This document shows positions 35,191 through 44,113 of a DNA stretch of 64,000 nucleotides, piece after piece. The notes under the pieces are model-generated. The model worked only from the letters and a program-made list of their open reading frames with translations, did not search any database and was not told the DNA's origin. This stretch comes from an uncultured Helicobacter sp. (GTDB lineage Bacteria; Campylobacterota; Campylobacteria; Campylobacterales; Helicobacteraceae). The stretch spans positions 98,228 through 162,227 of the forward strand of contig CASFYB010000001.1 of assembly GCA_949298825.1 (NCBI GenBank), given 5' to 3'. The translations under genes were made by a program, and so were the position numbers. Position 1 is the stretch's first letter. Each line of letters begins with the position of its first letter.

Positions 35191-35206
35191 AGCAACAAGT
35201 GTTCCA
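35191..35206 (-). promoter_or_regulatory. Sigma-54 promoter of flaB
   Basis: The minus strand reads TGGAAC-ACTTG-TTGCT, with the invariant GG and GC exactly 10 bp apart. It sits about 42-57 bp upstream of the flaB start. RpoN control of flaB is established in H. pylori. Confidence 0.85.
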
Positions 35207-35287
35207 CTTTTTTTAATATTCGTTATCAAAGCTTAATTAAAAGTATGTTAAAATTTTTGCCCAAAAACCTTAATATAAAGAGTTGTA

Positions 35288-37489
35288 ATGAAAAATCTCA
35301 TCATCGTAGAATCCCCTGCCAAAGCTAAAACTATCAAAAGCTTTCTAGGCGGACAATATGAAGTTATCGCTTCAAAAGGACATATTCGAGATTTACCCAA
35401 ATTTAAATTTGGCATTAAGATAGAAAATCAACATTTTGAGCCTGAATATACAATCTCTAAAGATCATCAAGATGTCGTAAAAATGATAAAAACATATGCC
35501 AAAAATGCAGAATCTATCTACATCGCAACTGATGAGGATAGAGAAGGAGAGGCTATTGGCTATCATATCACCCAAGCCCTAGGGGGGAATCATGATAAGT
35601 TTCCTAGAATAGTCTTTCATGAAATCACAAAAAATGCTATACAGGATGCGCTTAAATCACCAAGAAAAATCGATATGGATAAAGTTAATGCCCAGCAAGC
35701 TAGACGCCTACTTGATAGGATTGTTGGCTTTAAGCTAAGCTCACTTGTCTCATCAAAAATCATCAAAGGACTATCTGCTGGTAGAGTCCAAAGTGCTGCT
35801 TTGAAAATCGTAGTTGATAAAGAGCGTGAAATCAAGGCATTTAAACCTATTGATTTTTATAGCATTGAAGGAGATTTTGCAGGATTAAATGCAGTACTAA
35901 TAAGCTTTGAGGGTAAAAAACTCAAAGAACAAGAAATTCAAGATGAAAAAACTGCGCAAGATATGCTAAAGATTCTAAAAGCAGATTCTTATATTACGGG
36001 TGATTTGCAAAAAAAGAGTAAAAAAACTCCCACTCCTCCACCCTTTATGACCTCTACATTACAACAAAGCTCAAGCAACCTACTTGGATACTCGCCAAGC
36101 AAAACCATGAATCTAGCCCAACGTCTCTATGAGGGGGTACAAACTCACGAAGGCACGATGGGTGTAATCACCTATATGAGAACAGATAGTCTTAATATCG
36201 CCAAAGAGGCCATAGTCGCAGTGAGAGAAAAAATCAAAAAAGATTTTGGGGAAGCCTACCTACCAAGTAAGCCAAAGGTCTATACAACCAAAAACAAATC
36301 TGCACAAGAAGCTCATGAAGCCATACGTCCTACCAATCTTAGCTTTACACCACAAATTGCAAAAGACTATCTTAAAAATGATGAATTAAAACTCTATACA
36401 CTTATTTATAACCGCTTCCTAGCCTCACAAATGGAAGATGCTATTTTAGAGAGCCAAAGCATCATTTTTAAAGGCAGCCATGGAGAGTTCAAGGCCAATG
36501 GTAGAAAGCTCATTTTTGATGGTTTTTATCGCGTAATAGGTAGTGATGATAAGGATAAACTACTTCCTGATTTAGAAGAAAATAGCCCTATCACGCCCAA
36601 GAAAATAGAAAGCCTCAAACACACTACACAGCCTCCATCTAGATTCTCAGAAGCTTCACTAGTGAAAATGCTAGAAAGTCTTGGCATAGGCCGTCCAAGT
36701 ACCTATGCTCCCACTATTTCACTTCTAGCTAATCGCGAATATATTAAAATTGAAAAAAAGCAAATCTTCCCACAAGAAAATGCCTTCAAAGTCACAGAAA
36801 TGCTTGAATCTCACTTCCAAGAAATTGTAGATTCTGACTTTAGTGCGCTACTTGAAAACAAGCTTGATGAAGTGGCTGACAATAAACTAGATTGGCAAAA
36901 ATTACTATGGGATTTTTATGAGCCATTTGAGCAGAAAATCCTACAAGGCAAAACCTCTATAGCCTCTCAAAAAACTCTTGTCTCTACAGGTGAGTTTTGT
37001 CCAGAGTGCGGAAGCGAGCTTGTGATACGCAAAAGTAGATATGGTGAGTTTACTGCTTGCTCTGGCTATCCAAAATGCAAATATATCAAGCCACAAGAAA
37101 AGCCCTTAGACCAAAGTGAGCAAACTACAAATGAAGTCTGTGAAAAATGTGGAAAACCCATGGTAGAGAAAATGGGAAAAAATGGGACTTTCCTAGCTTG
37201 CTCTGGCTATCCAGAATGCAAAAATGCCAAATCACTCCAAGATAAAAAACTCTCTATAATCAAAGATGTAGAATGCCCTGAATGCGGTGGTGATATCATC
37301 CTTCGAAGTAGTCGTAGGGGTCCGTTTTATGGCTGCTCAAACTACCCTAAATGCACCTTTATCTCAAAACATGAGCCAACCAATGAAAAATGCCCTGAAT
37401 GTGGATATAAGATGAGTAAACGCACGCTAAGGGGTAAAGAGATCTATGAATGCATAAAATGCAAGGCAAAAAAACCTCTTAAGACTTAA
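35288..37489 (+). CDS. topA: DNA topoisomerase I (type IA)
   Basis: Relaxes negative supercoils; 733 residues. The TOPRIM domain begins LIIVESPAKAKTIKSFLG and contains IYIATDEDREGEAIGYHI. The catalytic Tyr lies in GVITYMRTDSLNI near residue 297. QAHEAIRPT and FSEASLVKMLESLGIGRPST follow. The C-terminus has four Cys4 zinc-ribbon repeats, starting at CPECGSELVIRKS, CEKCGKPMVEK, CPECGGDIIL and CPECGYKMSK. It is divergent from flaB and followed after 9 bp by the radical SAM gene. Confidence 0.97.
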   Translation: MKNLIIVESPAKAKTIKSFLGGQYEVIASKGHIRDLPKFKFGIKIENQHFEPEYTISKDHQDVVKMIKTYAKNAESIYIATDEDREGEAIGYHITQALGGNHDKFPRIVFHEITKNAIQDALKSPRKIDMDKVNAQQARRLLDRIVGFKLSSLVSSKIIKGLSAGRVQSAALKIVVDKEREIKAFKPIDFYSIEGDFAGLNAVLISFEGKKLKEQEIQDEKTAQDMLKILKADSYITGDLQKKSKKTPTPPPFMTSTLQQSSSNLLGYSPSKTMNLAQRLYEGVQTHEGTMGVITYMRTDSLNIAKEAIVAVREKIKKDFGEAYLPSKPKVYTTKNKSAQEAHEAIRPTNLSFTPQIAKDYLKNDELKLYTLIYNRFLASQMEDAILESQSIIFKGSHGEFKANGRKLIFDGFYRVIGSDDKDKLLPDLEENSPITPKKIESLKHTTQPPSRFSEASLVKMLESLGIGRPSTYAPTISLLANREYIKIEKKQIFPQENAFKVTEMLESHFQEIVDSDFSALLENKLDEVADNKLDWQKLLWDFYEPFEQKILQGKTSIASQKTLVSTGEFCPECGSELVIRKSRYGEFTACSGYPKCKYIKPQEKPLDQSEQTTNEVCEKCGKPMVEKMGKNGTFLACSGYPECKNAKSLQDKKLSIIKDVECPECGGDIILRSSRRGPFYGCSNYPKCTFISKHEPTNEKCPECGYKMSKRTLRGKEIYECIKCKAKKPLKT

Positions 37490-37498
37490 AGCCAAGCC

Positions 37499-38446
37499 AT
37501 GGAAAAAGAAACTCCTAAAAATATCATTTTTGGTCCGATCTTTTCGAGGCGATTTGGCAAGTCTCTTGGCATTGACCTCTCACCCCAAAGCAAGCAGTGT
37601 AATTTTGACTGTCTTTATTGTGAGCTTGAGGGTAAGCGTGCTATAGAAAATATGCAAGAAGTCATAGAGGTAAATACTATTATTGAAGCACTTTTTTCGC
37701 ATATTAGCGCTGATTTAGATGTGCTTACCATCACTGCAAATGGCGAGCCCACTCTCTATCCACATTTATTTGAGCTTATTAGCAAGATCAAAAGCCTAAT
37801 CCCTCCACAAATAAAAACATTAATTCTTAGTAACGGATCTAATTTTGGTGATCCTAAAATACAAGAAGCCCTCAAACTCTTTGATATTGTAAAATTTAGC
37901 CTTGATGCGGGGAATGAAAAAGAGTTTTTACGCATCGATCGCCCACATAAGCATATAGACTTAGAAAACATCAAGACTGGTATCTTAGATTTTAGTGCGC
38001 AATTCCAAGGTGAGCTAGTAGCAGAGGTGCTTTTTGTCAAAGATGTTAATGATGGGGAATCTAATATCTTGGCCCTATGTGACTTTTTTGCTTCATTGCC
38101 AAGGCTAAGCCGCATTGACCTAAGCACCATTGATAGACCTCCAGCCTACCCAAAAGAACCAATCAGCCATGATAGATTGCAAAATATTGGTGCTTTTTTC
38201 CAAAAAAGACTAAATATACCTATCAATATCCCACAGAGGAAATCTTCTGAAACCTTGAAACAAAATTTAGATTCTACAGAGCTTTATAATCTTATCAAGC
38301 GTCGTCCTATTGAATTTTTTGAAGCCAAAGAAATGTTTAGTGAAAATACACTAGAAACACTGGATCATCTTATAAAAGAGCATAAAATCTTCTTACAAAA
38401 AACTAATAATTTATTTTTCTATACAGCAAAAGAAGTCAATCTTTAA
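37499..38446 (+). CDS. Radical SAM protein of unknown function (HP0117-like)
   Basis: A 315-residue radical SAM enzyme. The cluster-binding motif KQCNFDCLYC has the standard CxxxCxxC spacing near residue 33. It is preceded by FGPIFSRRFGKSLGIDLSP, a conserved start of this family. TITANGEPTLYPHL is the GGEP-like SAM motif, and VKFSLDAGNEKEF follows. The substrate is unknown. The gene follows topA closely, the same pair I recall from H. pylori. Confidence 0.82.
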   Translation: MEKETPKNIIFGPIFSRRFGKSLGIDLSPQSKQCNFDCLYCELEGKRAIENMQEVIEVNTIIEALFSHISADLDVLTITANGEPTLYPHLFELISKIKSLIPPQIKTLILSNGSNFGDPKIQEALKLFDIVKFSLDAGNEKEFLRIDRPHKHIDLENIKTGILDFSAQFQGELVAEVLFVKDVNDGESNILALCDFFASLPRLSRIDLSTIDRPPAYPKEPISHDRLQNIGAFFQKRLNIPINIPQRKSSETLKQNLDSTELYNLIKRRPIEFFEAKEMFSENTLETLDHLIKEHKIFLQKTNNLFFYTAKEVNL

Positions 38447-38470
38447 AATTAAAAAAATCAAAAAGAAGAT

Positions 38471-38493
38471 AACCTGGGGCTTTCCCAGGTTAC
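38471..38493. terminator. Bidirectional terminator hairpin
   Basis: The inverted repeat TAACCTGGG-GCTTT-CCCAGGTTA lies between the convergent radical SAM gene and the outer membrane protein gene. A run of A-rich sequence precedes it, so it can serve as a terminator for the minus-strand gene in particular. Confidence 0.75.
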
Positions 38494-38513
38494 TAACAAG
38501 AAGGTTCTTAATA

Positions 38514-39680
38514 TTAATAAGAAAGTTTTACAAATGCTACTGCATTGTGTTGTTGCCGTGCTCTATTAAAGCCATTTGACACATATCCACCACCAACTTT
38601 TAGCGCAAAGCCATTTAAACTACCTTTTGCTTCAGTATCAAAAATAGTCACAGAAGCGATAGCAGAAAACTCATCATGGCTACCTTCTGAATAAAGCACA
38701 TCTAGATCAAACCATTGGCTAGTTACACCAGTAAATAGATACCATGTACTTGCATTAGCACCAAAGTAACTAGAAGTATAATCTATCGGAGTTAGATATC
38801 TACCATAGAATCTTGTCACATTATTTACAGAGTAGATTCCAGCTCCACCGGTAGTACCATAGTAACCAGCACCCAACTTAAAGAATCCACCAAATAATAA
38901 TTCTTGATCACCCCAGAAAAGCATAGTGCTATCACCATTTGCACCAAACTCATTCTGCCACATAAATCTTAAAGCTGTTGTTGATTGTACAGGGCCATCC
39001 TCACCAAATACCAAAGCAAGTTTAGTACCTGCTTGGATAGTACCACTACCATAAGTATAATAATGAACAAATGGATTGATTTTTAAGAAATCAAAGTCAA
39101 AATCCATACCAAGTGCTAGGATCTCATTACCAATTCCAAATCCATGATAAGTAGATGAATAAGGAGACCAACCAAATAGCTCAGAAGCAATTCTGCCTGG
39201 CTGATAACCATAGGTTGTAAAATCATTCATCCAAGTAGCCCACATGCCAAAGCTTTTAACATTCCATTTAGCAGCTACACCTTGCTGATATGAAGTAAGC
39301 CAATCTGATTCTAAGAAATCATTATTAAAGCGACCTACTGCGATTTTCAACTCTTCAGTATCATATTTTAAATATAAATCTGACAAATCAATATAGCGTG
39401 TGCTATAAAGATGAGTAGCTTGACTTTCTGTCCCCCAAATAGGCACACCACTATAAGCACCAAGTCCTAGGTGTAATGCATTAAATCCAAAGTCCATTCC
39501 CAAATGGCCAGTAAATCCAGCATAACCAACCTTATCACCTACACCATCCCAGCGATTGCCATTACCAAATCCTTGATCATAAGCCGCACCTACATGACCA
39601 AAAAAGTTAAAATCCATAGCTTGCATACTGCCTAGTGTCATACCAGCTAAAGCAAGTGAACCAAGAAATTTATTTTTCAT
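38514..39680 (-). CDS. Outer membrane beta-barrel protein, paralogue 1
   Basis: A 388-residue protein with signal peptide (FLGSLALAGMTLGSMQA) and a body of aromatic- and Gly-rich strands. Its C-terminus, AVAFVKLSY, is a barrel signature ending in Tyr. It shares a layout with the following protein: FFGHVGAAYDQGFGNG versus PFGELGGLYNQGIASPG near the N-terminus, and NVTRFYGRYLTPIDY versus SDPTRYYGKVINAPM in the last third. This porin-like pair looks like a tandem duplication that has diverged. Specific substrates are not evident. A GGAGAG ribosome-binding site precedes the start. Confidence 0.78.
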   Translation of the reverse strand: MKNKFLGSLALAGMTLGSMQAMDFNFFGHVGAAYDQGFGNGNRWDGVGDKVGYAGFTGHLGMDFGFNALHLGLGAYSGVPIWGTESQATHLYSTRYIDLSDLYLKYDTEELKIAVGRFNNDFLESDWLTSYQQGVAAKWNVKSFGMWATWMNDFTTYGYQPGRIASELFGWSPYSSTYHGFGIGNEILALGMDFDFDFLKINPFVHYYTYGSGTIQAGTKLALVFGEDGPVQSTTALRFMWQNEFGANGDSTMLFWGDQELLFGGFFKLGAGYYGTTGGAGIYSVNNVTRFYGRYLTPIDYTSSYFGANASTWYLFTGVTSQWFDLDVLYSEGSHDEFSAIASVTIFDTEAKGSLNGFALKVGGGYVSNGFNRARQQHNAVAFVKLSY

Positions 39681-39782
39681 ACTCTCTCCTTGAAAGGAAT
39701 TCTAAGGAAGAAAAATCTTGCTAACAACAAGACAGCTCTTCTTAAAAACCATATCGGATGATTTACTAAAAACTTAAATATT

Positions 39783-41075
39783 TTAATAATAAAACTTAGC
39801 AAAAATCAAAAGACTGCTCTGTAATCCTGCTGTAGAAATACCTGAAATAGTTGATGGAGCAACCTTAGAAAAAACATAACCCAAACCTACATTAAGTTTC
39901 ATATCTCTATATTTCCATGCATTATAATCAAGTATAAGAGAGTATTCCTGATATCGACCAAAACTAATCATACCATCCAGACGAAATGGCAGTGAGCTTT
40001 TCATTAAATCAATGCTTCCAAAAATATAACCATTTAAGAATTGTCCTGCACTACCACTAGAAAAATAAGGGCTTGGGAATGCCATAGGTGCATTAATCAC
40101 TTTTCCATAATAGCGAGTAGGATCACTAAAGGTATAAATCCCACCATTTCCATAAGAAGAGATCACGCTATAAATCCCTGCACCAAATTCAAATATACGA
40201 TACCCAAAAGTCTGATCTAGCCATACCAAACCTGCCAGTCCATCACCAGCACCGATGCTTGCTGCAGGCTGCTTAGAGGTATTGCCTAACTGAAAAATCC
40301 CTCTTAACACACTTTTAGAATGCCAAGCACCAGAAAAATCCGTCTCATAGCTAAGCTTTCCACCTGCTTGAAATAAGATTCCATTTCTTCCTGGAAGTCT
40401 GTTTGCAGGCAGTTGAGTATCCAACAATAAAAATGCACTAATATCCATGCCATGGGCAAAATAGCTAAGCCCTCCAGCTAGCACTTCACCCCAAATCCCC
40501 ATAATATTTTGCTTAGAATAAGGGTAATAGCTATAAATTGCATTAGTACCATAAAGCGTAGAAGAAGTATTTCTATGAGCTCCTGTATAAAGCATAGAAT
40601 CAGCAAACATAGCCCAATAACGCATCTTCCCACCATGAGTTGTAATCACACCAGCACCACCCTGGATATTACCACTCATATAATCAAATTTCAAAAAGTT
40701 AGAGCTAAAGCGACCTACTGCAAACTCAAGTCGAGAGTTTTTATAATGCACATAAGCCTCTGAAATATCTCCACTATTACCACCCATAACACTTGAACTA
40801 GACTGAGAAGTAGATGAAGTATCCCAAATAGCCCAACTACCAATAGCACCAAGACCAAATCTCCAGCCATTATCTAGTGCAAAATCTACTCCAGCATGAG
40901 CCATCAAATTTCCATAACTATGTTTTCCTGGCGAAGCGATACCTTGATTATACAAGCCTCCCAATTCTCCAAATGGCGTAATAGTCAATTTAACAGTATC
41001 ATCATCTTGATCTTGGGCTATTAGTGGCGTACAAGCCAAAGTTGCCGCCATAACACTACAAACAATCTTCTTCAC
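39783..41075 (-). CDS. Outer membrane beta-barrel protein, paralogue 2
   Basis: A 430-residue protein with signal peptide (IVCSVMAATLACTPLIAQ), an acidic linker (DQDDDTVKL), and a barrel ending LLIFAKFYY. The shared segments with paralogue 1 include NSRLEFAVGRFSSNFLKFDY, compared with EELKIAVGRFNNDFLESDW-like sequence there. It lies 102 bp upstream of paralogue 1 on the same strand, so the pair may be co-transcribed. It is placed directly downstream of the phosphonate operon but seems to have its own AT-rich upstream region. Confidence 0.78.
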   Translation of the reverse strand: MKKIVCSVMAATLACTPLIAQDQDDDTVKLTITPFGELGGLYNQGIASPGKHSYGNLMAHAGVDFALDNGWRFGLGAIGSWAIWDTSSTSQSSSSVMGGNSGDISEAYVHYKNSRLEFAVGRFSSNFLKFDYMSGNIQGGAGVITTHGGKMRYWAMFADSMLYTGAHRNTSSTLYGTNAIYSYYPYSKQNIMGIWGEVLAGGLSYFAHGMDISAFLLLDTQLPANRLPGRNGILFQAGGKLSYETDFSGAWHSKSVLRGIFQLGNTSKQPAASIGAGDGLAGLVWLDQTFGYRIFEFGAGIYSVISSYGNGGIYTFSDPTRYYGKVINAPMAFPSPYFSSGSAGQFLNGYIFGSIDLMKSSLPFRLDGMISFGRYQEYSLILDYNAWKYRDMKLNVGLGYVFSKVAPSTISGISTAGLQSSLLIFAKFYY

Positions 41076-41162
41076 TCAATTTCCTTATTTATTTAGAATT
41101 ATTTAAAATAGAACCTGAATTCTATCACATATTACATGCTAATCTTAAAATTATTAATGATT

Positions 41163-42248
41163 TTAAGATTTAAAATCACGTTCAAATTCCTTCAAAATCT
41201 CTAAAAATAATCTCATATCCCAAGAATCAATCATACCAATATTTGCGATCCTAAACATATCCAATCCCGCAATCTTTCCAGGATAAATGGTAAAACCCCT
41301 ATCCTTGCAATAATCATGTAATTTATCAAAATCCATCCCATCTTTTAACATCACAGCACTAATAATCACTCCTGCGCCATTTTTAGGGTAGACTTCAAAC
41401 CCTAGCGATAATAATCCCTCTCTTAAGACTTGATTTGATTCTTCATAGCGCTTATAACGATTTTCTAAGCCCTCCTCTTCTAGCTCCCTAATAGCCTCAT
41501 CAAGTGCATAAATAGTCTGCACTGGTGGTGTAAAACGCATCTGATGATTCTTTTTAAAATACTTATACTGACTTGCTAGATCCAAATAAAGGCTTTTAGC
41601 ATATTTTGCACCCTCTAATAAATCATCATTAGCTATTACAAAGCTAACCCCTGCCATCCCCTGTATATTTTTATTACTTGAAGCAATGATCATATCCACT
41701 TCTTTTAAATCTAACTCATAGCATGCATAGCTGCTCATGCAGTCTGCGATAATCTTTATACCCAATGGCTTTGCTAATTTTGAGATTATTTTTAAATCAT
41801 TGATCAATCCACTTGTAGTCTCTGAATGGACAAGCGCTAGAAAGTCTGGCCTTTCTTTTTGCAAGAACCCTAAAAGCCCATCATAATCAATCAACTCTAA
41901 TACATCGCTCCTAAATTCTATGAAATTTAGATCATGCAATCTAGCAATCTCACACATTCTCTCACCATAAGCCCCATTATTGATAATTGCTAATTTATGC
42001 TTGCTAGATACCAAAGAGCTCAAGGCTGCTTCTACAGCTAAAGTACCAGAGCCACCAAATAGCACACAAGAAGCATTATTTGTATTTTTAACAAATCCTA
42101 AAAGCCCCTTGCTCACCCTCTCCATCACATCTCCAAACTCCCTTTCACGAGGACAAATATCAGGTATGATCTGGGCTTTTTTAACTCGGCTAGATATACA
42201 AGCAGGTCCTGGATTTAGCAAAATATTTCTTTGTTTAAAATCTTTCAT
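41163..42248 (-). CDS. 2-aminoethylphosphonate:pyruvate-type aminotransferase (biosynthetic)
   Basis: A 361-residue PLP enzyme of fold type I, class V. LLNPGPACISSRVKKAQ is the typical PhnW-like start. CVLFGGSGTLAVEAALSSLV binds the cofactor phosphate, ADCMSSYACYEL contains the PLP-contact Asp, and MIIASSNKNIQGMAGVSFVI contains the Schiff-base Lys. In this operon it would run towards making AEP from phosphonoacetaldehyde. It is the last gene of the eight-cistron operon and overlaps the cytidylyltransferase gene by 4 bp. An AT-rich inverted repeat (41142-41169) covers its stop codon and may be a weak terminator. Confidence 0.85.
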   Translation of the reverse strand: MKDFKQRNILLNPGPACISSRVKKAQIIPDICPREREFGDVMERVSKGLLGFVKNTNNASCVLFGGSGTLAVEAALSSLVSSKHKLAIINNGAYGERMCEIARLHDLNFIEFRSDVLELIDYDGLLGFLQKERPDFLALVHSETTSGLINDLKIISKLAKPLGIKIIADCMSSYACYELDLKEVDMIIASSNKNIQGMAGVSFVIANDDLLEGAKYAKSLYLDLASQYKYFKKNHQMRFTPPVQTIYALDEAIRELEEEGLENRYKRYEESNQVLREGLLSLGFEVYPKNGAGVIISAVMLKDGMDFDKLHDYCKDRGFTIYPGKIAGLDMFRIANIGMIDSWDMRLFLEILKEFERDFKS

Positions 42249-42961
42249 CTTAGCTCCTTATCTTTCAATCTTGGGATAATGCTCTGCTCTGCTCTTTGTA
42301 GGTGTTCCCTATCATCTATCTCACACCATATCCCATCCTCTATCTTTAATGCCTCTAACCCCACCAATAAATACTCATAATCACAAGCCTTATTAAAGTC
42401 TAAATCAAAAAACACCTCTCTACTAAGCTTGCAAATTCCTACTAACTCTCCATCTATATGATCTAAATCTTTTTTATTCTTACTTAATGCCACCAATCTA
42501 GGCAAAATGGTATCATCACATTCTAAAAAAACTTCATCCCCACTTTTAGTAGCATTACTAGCAAGAATAAGATTTGCACTTGGATGATTGATGATTGTCT
42601 CTAGCATTCTTTTTTCATAAAGCAGATCTGATTCTAAAACTAAAGTATCTTCTTTTAAAAAAGCTTTTGCGCACTCCAAACTCTTAGTACTGCCAGTATT
42701 TTCATAGGCTTCATTTTTGATCACTCTTATTTTAGGGGTCTTAAAGCTTGCATTGATCTCTAATGCCAATCTCTCATAATACTCTGCCCTAAATCCAGAT
42801 ACTATGATCACCTCGCTGATCCCACATTCAAGCAAAAGTCTAATGCTACGTCCCACCAAACTTTCCCCAAGGCCTTTTGGCTGTAAAAACCCTTTTGGCC
42901 CATCACCCTTTAATGCTCCTAGACGGGAGCCTAGTCCTGCTGCTAAAATGACTGCTTGCAT
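42245..42961 (-). CDS. PntC-like nucleotidyltransferase (probable CTP:2-aminoethylphosphonate cytidylyltransferase)
   Basis: A 238-residue protein of the MobA-like NTP-transferase fold. AVILAAGLGSRLGALKGDGP is the nucleotide-binding signature, and GPKGFLQPKGLGESLVGRSI, VLESDLLYEKRML and DHIDGELVGICKLS follow. PntC enzymes form CMP-AEP so that AEP can be put on lipids or glycans. The assignment to AEP rests on its place between the decarboxylase and the AEP transaminase. It overlaps the transaminase gene by 4 bp and starts 3 bp after the decarboxylase stop. Confidence 0.82.
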   Translation of the reverse strand: MQAVILAAGLGSRLGALKGDGPKGFLQPKGLGESLVGRSIRLLLECGISEVIIVSGFRAEYYERLALEINASFKTPKIRVIKNEAYENTGSTKSLECAKAFLKEDTLVLESDLLYEKRMLETIINHPSANLILASNATKSGDEVFLECDDTILPRLVALSKNKKDLDHIDGELVGICKLSREVFFDLDFNKACDYEYLLVGLEALKIEDGIWCEIDDREHLQRAEQSIIPRLKDKELR

Positions 42962-42964
42962 TAT

Positions 42965-44104
42965 CTAAACCTTATTTATTAAAAAATTTTCTAATCTATG
43001 GGCCACTTCCTTAGGAGTGATCTTTGGTCTGCCAAGTGGCTCTTTGCTGCCTTTTTTTATTTTCATACCTATAAAATACGCACCCCCAGAATCTAGATTC
43101 ATAAATTCTTTCAATACCTTTTGTAATTCATCTAAGCTTTCTACCCACTCTATAAACTCATAGCCACTAGCCCTAGCTATAAGCTTAAAATCTATGTTTG
43201 ATGATAAACCAAACTGGCCACCTGTAGAATCATGACTTTCATTATCTAGCAAAATATGGCAAAAATTGCCCATATTACGTTCTTTAGCATAGCGCGCATT
43301 GACAGCTAGACTTCCTAGTCTCATTAATAGCGCTCCATCTCCATCTATACACACGATCTTTTTATCACTTTTTAGCATCATGCCAAGACCAAGTGTACTG
43401 ACACATCCCATCGACCCGACCATATAAAGCTGGTTTGGCCTATCACCAATTTCATAAAGCTCCCTTCCACTCTTCCCAGTAGTAGCTAATATCACAGCCT
43501 CATTACAAACTTGTGCAATCTTCTCTAGCGCATCTATACGCCTTATCATAGTGCTCGGGCCTGAGTGCTCCACCCTCAAATCCAGCTTTTGTAAAACCCC
43601 TTTTTTAACAATAAAGAAATAGGGTTTCCCTTCTTGTAAAACCTTGCTTGCATGTTGTAATTGTCTTCTAGCATCGCAAGGATCCTTGCTTAGAAAATCA
43701 TATTCTATTTGGCAAACCTCTAAAAGCTTGTCTGTAATCCTGCCTAAAAGCTCATGCTGAGGCTCATCGCTATTTTTACCATCCTCATCCCTCTCACCCC
43801 TCAAAGAGACAAAACCAAGGATGGGTATATCAAAGGTATAATTAAGCGAGGTTAGTGGACTTAGGGCATTAGAAAGTCCAGAGTTTTGCATCAATACTAC
43901 ACCATAACCCCTCTGAGCTTCCCTAGCCCTAGCCATGCTAATCCCACTAGCTATAGCAACCGCCTCCCCTTCATTATTGGCCATTACAAAACTTTTTTGA
44001 TTGATTGCATAGTTTATCAATGGACTTAAAAAGCTGCAAGGCACACCCACAAAATCTCTAAATCCAAACTCCTCTAACAAGCTTCCAAACTCTAGCATAT
44101 CCAT
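42965..44104 (-). CDS. aepY: Phosphonopyruvate decarboxylase
   Basis: A thiamine diphosphate enzyme (379 residues) that converts phosphonopyruvate to phosphonoacetaldehyde, pulling the unfavourable PEP mutase step forward. The N-terminal domain reads FVGVPCSFLSPLINYAINQ and ANNEGEAVAIASGISMARA, with the catalytic Glu of the TPP family in NNEGEA. The C-terminal domain carries the TPP motif VCIDGDGALLMRLGSLAVNA. SLRGERDEDGKNSDEPQHEL is a family-specific loop. It begins 9 bp after the PEP mutase stop. Confidence 0.92.
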   Translation of the reverse strand: MDMLEFGSLLEEFGFRDFVGVPCSFLSPLINYAINQKSFVMANNEGEAVAIASGISMARAREAQRGYGVVLMQNSGLSNALSPLTSLNYTFDIPILGFVSLRGERDEDGKNSDEPQHELLGRITDKLLEVCQIEYDFLSKDPCDARRQLQHASKVLQEGKPYFFIVKKGVLQKLDLRVEHSGPSTMIRRIDALEKIAQVCNEAVILATTGKSGRELYEIGDRPNQLYMVGSMGCVSTLGLGMMLKSDKKIVCIDGDGALLMRLGSLAVNARYAKERNMGNFCHILLDNESHDSTGGQFGLSSNIDFKLIARASGYEFIEWVESLDELQKVLKEFMNLDSGGAYFIGMKIKKGSKEPLGRPKITPKEVAHRLENFLINKV

Positions 44105-44113
44105 AAATCCACC

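Noticed and set aside
41142..41169. AT-rich inverted repeat at the end of the phosphonate operon as a firm terminator
   Set aside because: The stem is almost all A-T and no T run follows on the minus strand; only a weak possibility.
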